51,489 nucleotides of DNA from JAPUDQ01 sp964462335 (GCA_964462335.1 CAYWYG010000003.1:1-51489), one strand, 5' to 3'. Numbered from the stretch's first letter, positions 42,142 to 50,673 are shown. Numbers and translations are program-made. The notes: generated by a model not told the origin, from the letters alone.

Positions 42142-43332
42142 CTATTCGATACGCAGTCGCCGAAATGCCAGTGTTCGCAGCGACGGTATCCCGAGATAGC
42201 GACGAAACAACTCCGATTCTAGCTCGCGTCGGACGTACTTGAGTGATCGCTTGTCAAAATCTACCCCCTCTGAAGCGTCGATCGCGAGATCGATGAGATT
42301 GAAACTAACTGGCTCTGGTCCATGCTTTGCAATATGCCCAGCGTTCGCCCACATCACCATCGTGCCGACGAGACGAGCCAGACCATCGTTGACCGTTTCG
42401 TAGTGCCAATCATGCGGGTTCATATGCGGCCCGAGGTCATGCTGAGATCGAGCGATGTGGCGGTGCATAGTCCGCCAATGCACAGGATGATCGGCAAGCT
42501 GCGCATGCCCCAAGGAGTCGCCCACCAATGCATCGAGCACCGCCTCGCCATATGACGGACTTGCGTGTCGATATTTGAGCAAACTACTCATCATCGTGAT
42601 CTCAGAGACATAGTGAAGTACCAACGTAGCGGTGCGAAGCGTATAGCCGCGGATCACTTTTTCATGAGTCGGTGCGATGGCAACGATACCCATTTCTTTA
42701 CTATGCAACACCAATTTGTGGTGCGACATGCGAGCGGCGAGCGGCGCGACGTAGGCAAGTTTGTCGAGGTACGCGATCTCAATCGGGCGACTTTCGAAAT
42801 CGGCAGCGGTCAATTCATGATAGCTCCGCGTGAGTGCGTCGTTCCATTCGGCTGATTCAATCGCGCGCACTACCGCCATTAGATGACTGATCGGCTCATG
42901 TTTGAGCAGGCTTGCGATCGAACGATAGCCGAGTGCTTTCATGGTGAGTTTGGGCGGCTGGTTTTTGAGGAGGCGTTTGGCAACACTCGTCTTCATCGCC
43001 CAGCATTCGCGTACGCCGACATGTGCACGAATCGCTCTGAGGATGAGTGGTGTCATCTCGCTCACTGCGTCAGGGTGCTGTCCGCCCATCGCCCCAGCGA
43101 GCCGCTGGTTGTCATCCCGTACCCGACCACGGAGCACCATATAGAGCTCTCGAGGGGTTGTATCGGCCGGATCAAGTGTGAGCGCCCGATGGAGTGCCGC
43201 TGATCGCTCAGACAGCTCGCCGATCAAACCGACATCTACCGCGTGATCATCAACCGCACGTTCAAGCTGGTTGATCACCGATGCAAAACGATCCGGATCG
43301 TGTCCAAGTATCTCACTGATGATACGTGACAT
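42142..43332 (-). CDS. Hypothetical protein, 396 residues, last gene of sugar-phosphate operon
   Basis: No family is recognised. The sequence is helical and His/Arg-rich, without signal peptide or membrane segment. Notable parts are KALGYRSIASLLKHEPISHL, a His cluster DHPVHWRTMHRHIARSQHDLGPHMNPHDWHYE (in parts HWRTMHRHIARSQHD and HMNPHDWHYE) and a basic C-terminus (LRTLAFRRLRIE). The His cluster could bind metal. It starts 7 nt after the fba stop, so it is translated with the glycolytic genes and may be a regulator or an enzyme of the same pathway. Confidence 0.75.
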   Translation of the reverse strand: MSRIISEILGHDPDRFASVINQLERAVDDHAVDVGLIGELSERSAALHRALTLDPADTTPRELYMVLRGRVRDDNQRLAGAMGGQHPDAVSEMTPLILRAIRAHVGVRECWAMKTSVAKRLLKNQPPKLTMKALGYRSIASLLKHEPISHLMAVVRAIESAEWNDALTRSYHELTAADFESRPIEIAYLDKLAYVAPLAARMSHHKLVLHSKEMGIVAIAPTHEKVIRGYTLRTATLVLHYVSEITMMSSLLKYRHASPSYGEAVLDALVGDSLGHAQLADHPVHWRTMHRHIARSQHDLGPHMNPHDWHYETVNDGLARLVGTMVMWANAGHIAKHGPEPVSFNLIDLAIDASEGVDFDKRSLKYVRRELESELFRRYLGIPSLRTLAFRRLRIE

Positions 43333-43339
43333 CGACCTA

Positions 43340-44251
43340 CTACCTCACAGCTTTGTTGGCACTGCCAAACGCTTCGATCTTTTCCTCGACGACGCGTTGT
43401 ACGGCATCATAGACGACAGGCATGAGTTTGACGATGGCGTATTCTTTGGGATTGTCTGCGAGGACTTTTTCAAGCGTCGTACGAAACACATAACGCATAT
43501 CACTGTTGATATTGATCTTGCTGACACCGATACGCGCCGCCTCTTCGAAATAGTGGAGTGGTGTACCGCTACCCCCATGCAATGATATCTGGCAGTCGAT
43601 CGCATCGCGTAGACGCTTCAATAGTTCAAGGTCAAGTTGTTTGGGAACAGGATATTTACCATGGAGGTTGCCGATTGCCGCCGCAAATGTATCGATACCG
43701 GTCGCGTCCACAAAGCTCTTGGCGCCCTCTGGCGTGCTAAAGGTCTTCTTGATGGTCTCGTAGTCGATATTTTCCTCGTGCAGATTTGAACTGCCACCAA
43801 AATAATGCGGCTCACTCTCGACTAAAGCACCGGTAAACCTCGCATACTCGACGACGTCGCGTGTCTTAGCGATGATCTCATCTTCACTCGCGTCGTGGTT
43901 AGCCTGAGAGATATCGATATGGATAAATTCGAAGCCGACATCGATCGCGCGTTTGCAGTCTTCGACAGTCGGGCTATGGTCAAGGTTGAGGTACATCTCA
44001 ATACCGTATTCATCGCGATAGTTGTCGACCATGTCGCGGATATTTTCGAGTCCCAGCGCCCTTACTTCACCATCGCTGACTTCGACCAGCACGGGCGCAT
44101 TTTTGGCCTGCGCCGCACGCGCGATTGCGATCAACGTCTCTTGATTGTCGACATTGAACGCCCCGACGGCAAAATGTTGCTGCCGGCTCCGCTGCATAAG
44201 ATGTCGGGCTTTGAGGCAACGATCACGGATCTCGGGGATAGAGAGTGCCAT
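43340..44251 (-). CDS. fba: Class II fructose-bisphosphate aldolase
   Basis: Zinc enzyme splitting fructose 1,6-bisphosphate, 303 residues. Class II features: AVGAFNVDNQETL, LNLDHSPTVEDCKRAID (zinc His), FIHIDIS, LVESEPHYFGGSSN (Glu/His ligands), ISLHGGSGTP and KININSDMRY. A related tagatose-bisphosphate aldolase cannot be excluded, but the neighbouring PfkB kinase and transketolase fit either. The start is 1 nt from the pfkB-type gene stop. Confidence 0.9.
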   Translation of the reverse strand: MALSIPEIRDRCLKARHLMQRSRQQHFAVGAFNVDNQETLIAIARAAQAKNAPVLVEVSDGEVRALGLENIRDMVDNYRDEYGIEMYLNLDHSPTVEDCKRAIDVGFEFIHIDISQANHDASEDEIIAKTRDVVEYARFTGALVESEPHYFGGSSNLHEENIDYETIKKTFSTPEGAKSFVDATGIDTFAAAIGNLHGKYPVPKQLDLELLKRLRDAIDCQISLHGGSGTPLHYFEEAARIGVSKININSDMRYVFRTTLEKVLADNPKEYAIVKLMPVVYDAVQRVVEEKIEAFGSANKAVR

Positions 44252-44252
44252 C

Positions 44253-45293
44253 TTATTTCATCCTTTCTGCTTTGTAGGTCGTGGGGGCTTTTTCCAGCCA
44301 TTCACGTAATTCACGCGCCGTCAGCAAACCCTGTTGCGCGCCTGGGTAGAGTACCACGCTTGCTGGCGTGATCGGCGCAAGTTGCAGTGCACCCTCGAGG
44401 CTATAGCCCTTGATAAGCGCCCCGACAAACGTGCTCGTATATGCGTCACCACAGCCAGTTCGCTCGACTGGCGGTGCGACATCTGGATAGATCGGCATAT
44501 AGAGCCGCTGCGTGCCATCACTGGCGTAACTACCATTGTGGCCGTCAGATATGAGGACGATTTTTGGTCCGAGTTCGTGCATCTTGTCGAGCAATTCATG
44601 AAGATTGTCGTAGTTGCCGCCCGTCACTTGGACGGCTTCTTCGCGGTTGAGCGCCACGACTTCAGTGCGTTTGTAGACATGTGCGAGCCGTTCTTTGCCA
44701 AACTTTATCTGGTAAGTACCTGGCTGAAACGCGAGCTTTACTTGAGGGTGGTCCTCAAGCCACTCCATGATGTCATCGTGCATCGCGACGGCATTTTCCG
44801 CAATAGAGCTAAAGTACAACCACTTCGGTATCTCGCTCTTATGGAGATGTGGCCAATGATAGTTGTAATGTTCATGATTGATCAGGATGGTGCGATCGTC
44901 TTTGTACCACAGCACATAGTGATAATTAGTATGCTTGCCGTGCTGGAGTTTGATGAGAAATGTATCGACACCTTTCTTAGCAAGTGTCCGCACCACTTGG
45001 CGGCCACGCTCATCATCGCCGAGATTGGTTGCGAGCGCACTGTTCAAACCTAGTTTTGCAAAATTCACCGCCGCATTCGCGGCATTGCCCACGCCGTAGA
45101 TCACCGTCGATTTTTCGAACGGTACTTTCATACCATAGGGCACACTCAACCACCGCTGGCCAGCACCTTCATCGATGACTTTGCCTTGGTCTTCCATGAG
45201 GCGAATAAAATCATCGATAACCGTATCACCGACAGAGATTACATCTATATCATAGGGGTGGTCGTTGACGTCGTGTTCGAGTGCTTCTGGCAT
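44253..45293 (-). CDS. PfkB family sugar kinase
   Basis: 346 residues of the ribokinase fold. N-terminal ISVGDTVIDDFI, GNAANAAVNFAKLG and GDDERGRQVV bind the sugar; VALNREEAVQVTGG and the C-terminal ERTGCGDAYTSTFVGALIKG hold the anion hole and catalytic Asp. Placed beside aldolase and transketolase it may phosphorylate a sugar or sugar phosphate feeding the aldolase; the exact substrate is not clear. It is somewhat long for the family, with an extended middle (LQHGKHTNYHYVLWYKDDR). AAGGAG precedes the ATG, 13 nt after the transketolase C-half. Confidence 0.88.
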   Translation of the reverse strand: MPEALEHDVNDHPYDIDVISVGDTVIDDFIRLMEDQGKVIDEGAGQRWLSVPYGMKVPFEKSTVIYGVGNAANAAVNFAKLGLNSALATNLGDDERGRQVVRTLAKKGVDTFLIKLQHGKHTNYHYVLWYKDDRTILINHEHYNYHWPHLHKSEIPKWLYFSSIAENAVAMHDDIMEWLEDHPQVKLAFQPGTYQIKFGKERLAHVYKRTEVVALNREEAVQVTGGNYDNLHELLDKMHELGPKIVLISDGHNGSYASDGTQRLYMPIYPDVAPPVERTGCGDAYTSTFVGALIKGYSLEGALQLAPITPASVVLYPGAQQGLLTARELREWLEKAPTTYKAERMK

Positions 45294-45306
45294 AGTCTTG
45301 GTCTCC

Positions 45307-46278
45307 TTAGTTTTGATGGTATTGCGGGTTAGTTTTGATAAATTCTAGAGTGGATGCGGCAATTGCCTCTCCTGTGAGCCCGAAACATTCCATGAGTTCA
45401 TCGGGCTTACCGGATTCGCCGAAGCGGTCTTGCATACCGATGCGCCGTATCGGCACCGGCAGGTGTGTGCTTGATAGCTCCGCTATCGCACCGCCAAACC
45501 CACCCGCAATCTGCGCCTCCTCGACCGTTACGGCTCGGCCGCATTTTTTGAGAGAGGCAAGGATAGTTTTCTCGTCGAGCGGTTTGATCGTCGGCACATG
45601 CACCACCTCCGCCTGCACGCCATGCGATGCTAACTTTTCTGCCGCGACAAGGCATTGGTAGGTCATGGTACCCGTACCAAGCAGCACGACATCGTGACCC
45701 TCGCGCAGCACGTAGGCATCACCGATAGCAAATGGTGTGTCATCAGTGGTAAACACGGGTGTCGCTTCGCGGGCAAGACGCAGGTATGCCGGGCTGTCTT
45801 GGCGAGCGATGGCCAAGGTGGCCTTTTCAGCCTCTTTACTGTCGCCTGGCGCAATCACAATCATGTGCGGCAATACCCGCATCAGCGCAATATCTTCGAG
45901 CATCTGGTGTGTCGCGCCATCAGGCCCAACCGATATGCCGGCATGCGAGCCGACCACACAGACAAAACGTTCATTGAGGCAGATCGTCGTGCGAATTTGC
46001 TCCCAGTTGCGCCCCGGGCTAAACGCCGCATAGCTGCTAGCAAATGGCTTTTTGCCCATGGCGCTCATTCCCGCCGCAACCGTCACAAGGTTTTGCTCGG
46101 CCACGCCGATCTCGACAAAGCGCTCTGGATGCGCTTCCTTGAACAAATGCATCTGTGTCGATTCAGTCAGATCAGCACACAGCGCCACCACGCTTGGGTC
46201 TTCATCGCCCGCCCGCTTAAGCCCACGCCCGAAGCCTTTGCGGATCGGCTCCATCGGCAGATTATTCAACTTTATCAT
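45307..46278 (-). CDS. Transketolase, C-terminal subunit
   Basis: 323 residues equal to the pyrimidine-binding and C-terminal domains of transketolase. GVAEQNLVTVAAGMSAMGKKPF carries the catalytic Glu for TPP activation; THQMLEDIALMRVLPHM and the C-terminal VTVEEAQIAGGFGGAI are typical. It needs the N-terminal subunit encoded two genes upstream. The start overlaps the end of a membrane protein gene by 4 nt. Confidence 0.92.
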   Translation of the reverse strand: MIKLNNLPMEPIRKGFGRGLKRAGDEDPSVVALCADLTESTQMHLFKEAHPERFVEIGVAEQNLVTVAAGMSAMGKKPFASSYAAFSPGRNWEQIRTTICLNERFVCVVGSHAGISVGPDGATHQMLEDIALMRVLPHMIVIAPGDSKEAEKATLAIARQDSPAYLRLAREATPVFTTDDTPFAIGDAYVLREGHDVVLLGTGTMTYQCLVAAEKLASHGVQAEVVHVPTIKPLDEKTILASLKKCGRAVTVEEAQIAGGFGGAIAELSSTHLPVPIRRIGMQDRFGESGKPDELMECFGLTGEAIAASTLEFIKTNPQYHQN

Positions 46279-46700
46279 ACCCGACTCCTCAAGTGTGGTT
46301 TACGATACTTGAGGTCATTATAGAGAATTACTCCACTTACAACCACTAACCCCGCGATAAGATAAAACGGCGCATGATTGCCGATAGTATTTATCGGTAT
46401 ACCGAGCACCTCGCTTGCCCTAATAATAAAGTAAATGCTGACAAACGGTGTGACGAAAGCACTAACGACCATTGCTGTCGTGTTCCATTTCTGCACGAGT
46501 CGTAACACCCACCATCCAAGCCCCAAAATAGCCACAAGTTCAAGCACCCATATGACCATAAATGGTAGCGCGGCAATCCAAAACCCTCCAGAATCCTTCT
46601 CGCTTATTACCAAGTCAACAGCCGTCGCAACAACGATCATGATTATGATAGCTGCGAGTACTACACTGTACCACCAATAAAGGTATGGTGTATTATTCAT
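46275..46700 (-). CDS. Membrane protein embedded between the transketolase halves
   Basis: 141 residues with four predicted helices (about 9-30, 43-65, 75-95, 108-130) and short polar loops; the C-terminus is basic (NDLKYRKPHLRSRV). No family is recognised. It overlaps the N-half transketolase stop by 8 nt and the C-half start by 4 nt, so it must be made from the same mRNA. Its conserved place could point to a sugar-related membrane function or simply to operon packing. Confidence 0.75.
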   Translation of the reverse strand: MNNTPYLYWWYSVVLAAIIIMIVVATAVDLVISEKDSGGFWIAALPFMVIWVLELVAILGLGWWVLRLVQKWNTTAMVVSAFVTPFVSIYFIIRASEVLGIPINTIGNHAPFYLIAGLVVVSGVILYNDLKYRKPHLRSRV

Positions 46701-47556
46701 GCTCGCTCCGAATCTTACCAGCTAAGGTACGAAGTTTTTTGAGTGCCCCGCGAGCCTGATCACTATTTGGTGGCGCGCCGTGCCAGTGATAATCATACTC
46801 CATGAAATCGACCCCTTTGCCGGGGATGGTGTGTGCGATGATCACGCTTGGTCTCTCGGTAATAGCGCGCGCCATGCTGCAGGCGTTGATGACACTCTCG
46901 ATATTGTTGCCATCGATTTCTTGGACATGCCAGCCGAAACTTTCCCATTTGCCACGCAAGTCCTCCAGCGGCATGACATCTTCGGTGTGGCCGTCTATCT
47001 GTATATTGTTACGGTCAATGATTGCGATGATGTTGTATAGCTTGTTTTTGCCCGCAAACATCGCTGCTTCCCAGACATTGCCCTCATCGAGCTCGCCATC
47101 ACCCATAAGCACATACACCCAGCGGGCACCCGTAGGCGGATCGACATATTTGAGACTATACGTCATACCACACGCTTGGCTTAGACCCGACCCAAGCGGA
47201 CCACTTGTCGTCTCCATGCCTGGCAGTCGCGTCCGTTCTGGGTGACCCTGCAGCCGGCTCCCGAACTGGCGCAGTGTCATCAGTTCGTCGACATCAAAAT
47301 AGCCCGCGCGCGCCATCGCAGCATAGCGTACCGGCACGGTGTGGCCATTGCTCAGTATCAACATGTCACGCCCGTCCCAGTCGGGGTTTTTCGGATCATG
47401 CTTCATCACGCCAAAATACAGTGCCGTCAATATGTCCGCCATACCCAGCGGTCCCGCACTATGCCCCGAACCAGCGCGCTCGAGCATACGGATGATATCC
47501 TGGCGAATCGTGTTCGCCATCCGTTCCAATTGTTTCAATGTGAGTTGCCCACTCAT
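46693..47556 (-). CDS. Transketolase, N-terminal (TPP-binding) subunit
   Basis: 287 residues. GHSAGPLGMADILTALYF, TTSGPLGSGLSQACGMTYS, and the TPP/Mg motif GDGELDEGNVWEAAMFAG ... IIDRNNIQIDG define the N-terminal domain of transketolase. With the C-terminal subunit it shuttles two-carbon units between ketose and aldose phosphates. Split transketolases are known in archaea and several bacteria. It is the first gene of the six-gene operon. Confidence 0.92.
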   Translation of the reverse strand: MSGQLTLKQLERMANTIRQDIIRMLERAGSGHSAGPLGMADILTALYFGVMKHDPKNPDWDGRDMLILSNGHTVPVRYAAMARAGYFDVDELMTLRQFGSRLQGHPERTRLPGMETTSGPLGSGLSQACGMTYSLKYVDPPTGARWVYVLMGDGELDEGNVWEAAMFAGKNKLYNIIAIIDRNNIQIDGHTEDVMPLEDLRGKWESFGWHVQEIDGNNIESVINACSMARAITERPSVIIAHTIPGKGVDFMEYDYHWHGAPPNSDQARGALKKLRTLAGKIRSEHE

Positions 47557-47686
47557 TACTATCTATCTTACCATAACCATTCTCGAGGTAGACAGTATTG
47601 ACATTTACTTTGTTTCGGTACATATCTAAATTTCCCATAAGAAAGGGGTCTGAGACGAAACGATATACGAATGTCCGACTCGAAGG
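47557..47686. other. Intergenic region with possible plus-strand promoter and antiterminator arm
   Basis: Contains a consensus TTGACA (47598-47603) on the plus strand with only weak -10 candidates (CATATC at 17 nt, TATCTA at 19 nt). GGGTCTG (47646-47652) is the exact complement of CAGACCC (47689-47695), part of the next hairpin. No ORF is convincing here. Confidence 0.4.
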
Positions 47687-47741
47687 AACAGACCCGCGGA
47701 GGCATCAGCTTCCGCAGCAGGTCGCCTCGGCGGGCCTGTTT
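47687..47741. repeat. Left 55-bp copy of the gap-flanking palindrome
   Basis: Identical to 47842-47896 over exactly 55 bp. It is itself palindromic: AACAGACCCGCGGAGGC pairs with GCCTCGGCGGGCCTGTT at 15 of 17 positions, giving a stable stem-loop. Confidence 0.9.
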
Positions 47742-47841
47742 NNNNNNNNNNNNNNNNNNNNNNNNNNNNNNNNNNNNNNNNNNNNNNNNNNNNNNNNNNN
47801 NNNNNNNNNNNNNNNNNNNNNNNNNNNNNNNNNNNNNNNNN
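47742..47841. other. Assembly gap of 100 N
   Basis: Exactly 100 N, the customary placeholder for a gap of unknown size. It is flanked by the same 55-mer on both sides, so no true sequence may be missing. Any ORF read across it is not real. Confidence 0.98.
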
Positions 47842-47896
47842 AACAGACCCGCGGAGGCATCAGCTTCCGCAGCAGGTCGCCTCGGCGGGCCTGTTT
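47842..47896. repeat. Right 55-bp copy of the gap-flanking palindrome, terminator-like
   Basis: Same 55-mer as 47687-47741. Here the stem is followed on the plus strand by TTTCCTTTTT, a terminator-like tail. It lies 5 nt past the stop of the serine hydrolase gene on the minus strand. Confidence 0.85.
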
Positions 47897-47901
47897 CCTT
47901 T

Positions 47902-49563
47902 TTAGCGGTCTAGTGTTGCCTGTATCTGTCGGGCGATATCTGCGATCGACGCCCAGTTACTACCAGAGGTATACACAACCAGTACATATGCGCCACGAGG
48001 CGAGTATACAATCGCACTGTCATGAATATTACCGCTATAAAATCCTACCTTGTCCGCAGTCACATGGCCCGTGCCCGCAGGTACACCCGCACGAAATTTT
48101 TGGCGTTTCATCCACTCGATAAGTTTTGCTTTATTGTCGTTATTCATGAGCTGACCAGTCTCAAGCTTATAGAGGAACAATGCCTGATCGTTTGTCGTCG
48201 ATACAAAATTTGATGCGTAATTGGTCGATGACATACCGATAGACCGGGCTTCATTTGTCACCGCAGACCAGCTTACGTATCGCGCGAGACTCATCGCACA
48301 TGGTTCATCCGAGTTTATAATCATTTTTGCCATGCAGTCTTCGACTGTCGTTCCGTTTATTGTGTTTGACCATTGCATTTGACCATTTTCGATACGACGT
48401 ATGACACTGTAGGCAACTGCAAGTTTATATGTGCTCGCAGGGTGATACTGCCGCGAACCATTGGCGTTGAGATTACGCCCTTGTCCACCGATCTCTATGA
48501 GTGAAATTGCGACATTGCCTTTGTCACGCACGAGCTGGTTGAGCAACGACTGGAGCCCTTCGGTATTATTACTAAAGTTGCGCATATAGGTCTCTCGTGC
48601 CGCTATAGACACCACTTCAGCTCGAATGTCATTTGACCCATGTTCCGAAAATACTTTTTGGATATCTGCCTGTAATTTTGCCCGATTGATCGTTCGCCCC
48701 GGAGAGCCAACCGTGCGAGACGTCTCCACGCCGTCCGTGACAGTGATGTTTGTTGTCCCAGGTGCGACATAGACAAGCTGTTGTACGCGATCTAAATAGT
48801 CTTTCAGCTTCGCAGCATCTACACTGGCGACCAAGCGACCGTCTGACGAATCACCAAAAGCCAGCCAGCTCCTGACAGTCGCCGCGTCGGCTGCGACATT
48901 CTTGTCAAGTACCCGTACTTGCACACCATTTTGTGCGATAGAATGTGCCGTATCGATAACGGCTTGTACACTTTGTTGACTATGCGTTTCCGGCACAGCC
49001 GCGGGTCGTACGTCTATCGTCATACGATCACGTACTGGAGCATTCTTGAGTTGCTGATAGACGACTGCCTCATCGCACGATCTCCCCGCTCGCGAAGCAC
49101 TCGCCTCAAATGTTCCATCGGCTTTGATCTCTACCTTTGATTCCAGCGGATCGCGCTTGCATCGACTTGCTACGGATGCCGACCACTGGCGAACAGCTCC
49201 ATCGTCATAGGTCGTTGTCGTCACCTGTCGATTCTTCAACGCATGGTAAATCCCGCTAAACGGTATCAGTCTCTGCCACATAGGATATTCGAGCAAACGA
49301 TCAGCTGTGGCAGATACATCTGGTTTGATCCCGACCTGCTCAAACGTGTAAGTTACGTTAACATCCTGAACGGTGACCGTCGCGTCCTCATAGCGCTGTC
49401 TGATCGCGTTTTCCACCTTATTGCGTCGCTGCATCGAGATCGACTTTCCATCGAGCGATACACCAAAAAATGTCATATTCGGTGGGTAAAACACCTGTAG
49501 TATGACACTACAGATTGATATCGTTACCACAGCGACAGTTGCGCCTATGATCTTTGTCCGCAT
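47902..49563 (-). CDS. Membrane-anchored beta-lactamase-like serine hydrolase with peptidoglycan-binding-type N-domain
   Basis: 553 residues. One N-terminal membrane helix (about 5-25) is followed by a long extracellular beta-rich region (30-330; FGVSLDGKSIS, TYTFEQVGIKPD, TVGSPGRTINRAKLQADI) resembling the PF12229-type domain found before VanW and L,D-transpeptidases. The C-terminal part is a class A beta-lactamase/PBP fold: SxxK in HPASTYKLA (S377, K380) and VGFYSG in the KTG region (the usual KTG is replaced by KVG). It may cut or sense peptidoglycan rather than hydrolyse antibiotics. A -10-like TATGAT and AAAAAGG site lie upstream. Confidence 0.85.
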   Translation of the reverse strand: MRTKIIGATVAVVTISICSVILQVFYPPNMTFFGVSLDGKSISMQRRNKVENAIRQRYEDATVTVQDVNVTYTFEQVGIKPDVSATADRLLEYPMWQRLIPFSGIYHALKNRQVTTTTYDDGAVRQWSASVASRCKRDPLESKVEIKADGTFEASASRAGRSCDEAVVYQQLKNAPVRDRMTIDVRPAAVPETHSQQSVQAVIDTAHSIAQNGVQVRVLDKNVAADAATVRSWLAFGDSSDGRLVASVDAAKLKDYLDRVQQLVYVAPGTTNITVTDGVETSRTVGSPGRTINRAKLQADIQKVFSEHGSNDIRAEVVSIAARETYMRNFSNNTEGLQSLLNQLVRDKGNVAISLIEIGGQGRNLNANGSRQYHPASTYKLAVAYSVIRRIENGQMQWSNTINGTTVEDCMAKMIINSDEPCAMSLARYVSWSAVTNEARSIGMSSTNYASNFVSTTNDQALFLYKLETGQLMNNDNKAKLIEWMKRQKFRAGVPAGTGHVTADKVGFYSGNIHDSAIVYSPRGAYVLVVYTSGSNWASIADIARQIQATLDR

Positions 49564-49780
49564 TCAAACGTACCTTTTTCTTTTGTCTCTTGACAGGTCT
49601 ATCATAACACGTCCATTACAAAATGTATATTTTCATCAAGAGTTGCACATACCGCATGCGTCGTATCATGGCGCATGTTATCACACGACCTATAGATACC
49701 GTATAACGATCTTCGCTCTTTGCCTACCGCCCTGGCATCATTGCTATCATTTAGCATAAACTTGCGTAAAATATAACTAT

Positions 49781-49798
49781 GTGCTTTTATATAAGCAC
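49781..49798 (+). promoter_or_regulatory. Hairpin directly before a small Cys-rich ORF
   Basis: GTGCTT (49781-49786), loop TTATAT, AAGCAC (49793-49798) ends at the base before ATG 49799. TATAAC (49772-49777) lies just upstream. A stem here could control translation start. Confidence 0.4.
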
Positions 49799-50041
49799 AT
49801 GGAAATAATAAAAGCACCCTACACTGGTGATAAAGTTGATCCACCATGTCGAGATGATATTGTAATACTTGAGCCGGCCGGTGAAGATGCGACCCTGACT
49901 TGTGGAGCTCATCCTAAAGGACAAGCAGTAGACGGTCATGTCGCACTACGAGTATTCTTTAGATTCTGTGATTCATGTGCCTATAACCTTTCCCCACTCT
50001 CCGGTGATGGCACTAATCGTCCCGACATCTACGGAGGCTAG
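49799..50041 (+). CDS. Hypothetical small Cys-containing protein, 80 residues
   Basis: MEIIKAPYTGDKVDPPCRDD starts a soluble, acidic protein with four Cys (PPCRDD, LTCGAH, FCDSCAYN); the last two form a CxxC pair. No family is recognised. A GTG start at 49781 would add six residues encoded by the hairpin. Its stop shares the tetranucleotide CTAG (50038-50041) with the stop of the convergent epimerase gene. Coding evidence is moderate: open frame with reasonable composition and a -10-like box. Confidence 0.5.
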   Translation: MEIIKAPYTGDKVDPPCRDDIVILEPAGEDATLTCGAHPKGQAVDGHVALRVFFRFCDSCAYNLSPLSGDGTNRPDIYGG

Positions 50042-50673
50042 CTCACCTTTGCTATCAGCTCCTTATAGCTTTTGTGAGCATCTGGTGCGCGCTGGATTGC
50101 ACCGCCGACATTGATCACATCGATGCCACCGTCCGCCAGCGCGCGGACGTTTTCGATGTTCACCCCGCCATCCCAGCCGATCTCGATATCTGGGCGTATC
50201 GCACGAATCTGCGACACTTTGTCGAGCAATGAGAGATCAGCATGACCGCCAAACTCACCCAGATTTCCCGAAAATAACAACACATGATCCGATGCGGTTA
50301 TCATGCCATACGCCATCTCAACCTGCGTATCGGCAAGCAGTGCCACGCCGGCCTTGAGGCCAAATTTCTTGATGTGCTCTATATATCCGGTGATATCGCC
50401 CTCGGCCTCTGCATGCAAGATGATAAGATGTGGCGAAAGGCTGATCAGCGTCTCGAGATGGTCACTCGGATATCGATACATGAGATGGATATCAGCGAGC
50501 ACAGCGTCTGGCCACCACGCTTGTACAGGATTGATGTTTTTGTGTGGAGCAAAGATACCGTCCATGAGATCGATCTGGATACGTGGCGCGAAGCTTACGC
50601 GCTCGATCTGCTCTCGATAGACGTGCGGATCAGATGTCGCTGGGGTTACACTGGGGCAAATGCATGCAGACAT
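50038..50673 (-). CDS. rpe: Ribulose-phosphate 3-epimerase family protein
   Basis: 211 residues of the TIM-barrel epimerase family: PRIQIDLMDGIFAPHKNI (metal/acid-base Asp), DIHLMYRYPSDHLE, IILHAEAEG, and the C-terminal phosphate loop IGWDGGVN ... INVGGAIQ. The loop that normally reads M-V-PGF-GQ is changed to LFSGNLGEFGG, so the protein is divergent. It interconverts ribulose 5-phosphate and xylulose 5-phosphate in the pentose phosphate route, consistent with the neighbouring transketolase and rpiB genes. It starts immediately (0 nt) after the membrane protein gene. Confidence 0.82.
   Translation of the reverse strand: MSACICPSVTPATSDPHVYREQIERVSFAPRIQIDLMDGIFAPHKNINPVQAWWPDAVLADIHLMYRYPSDHLETLISLSPHLIILHAEAEGDITGYIEHIKKFGLKAGVALLADTQVEMAYGMITASDHVLLFSGNLGEFGGHADLSLLDKVSQIRAIRPDIEIGWDGGVNIENVRALADGGIDVINVGGAIQRAPDAHKSYKELIAKVS

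Noticed and set aside
47598..48122. ORFs read through the N gap
   Set aside because: They span unknown bases and lie antisense to the serine hydrolase gene; the gap is an assembly placeholder.
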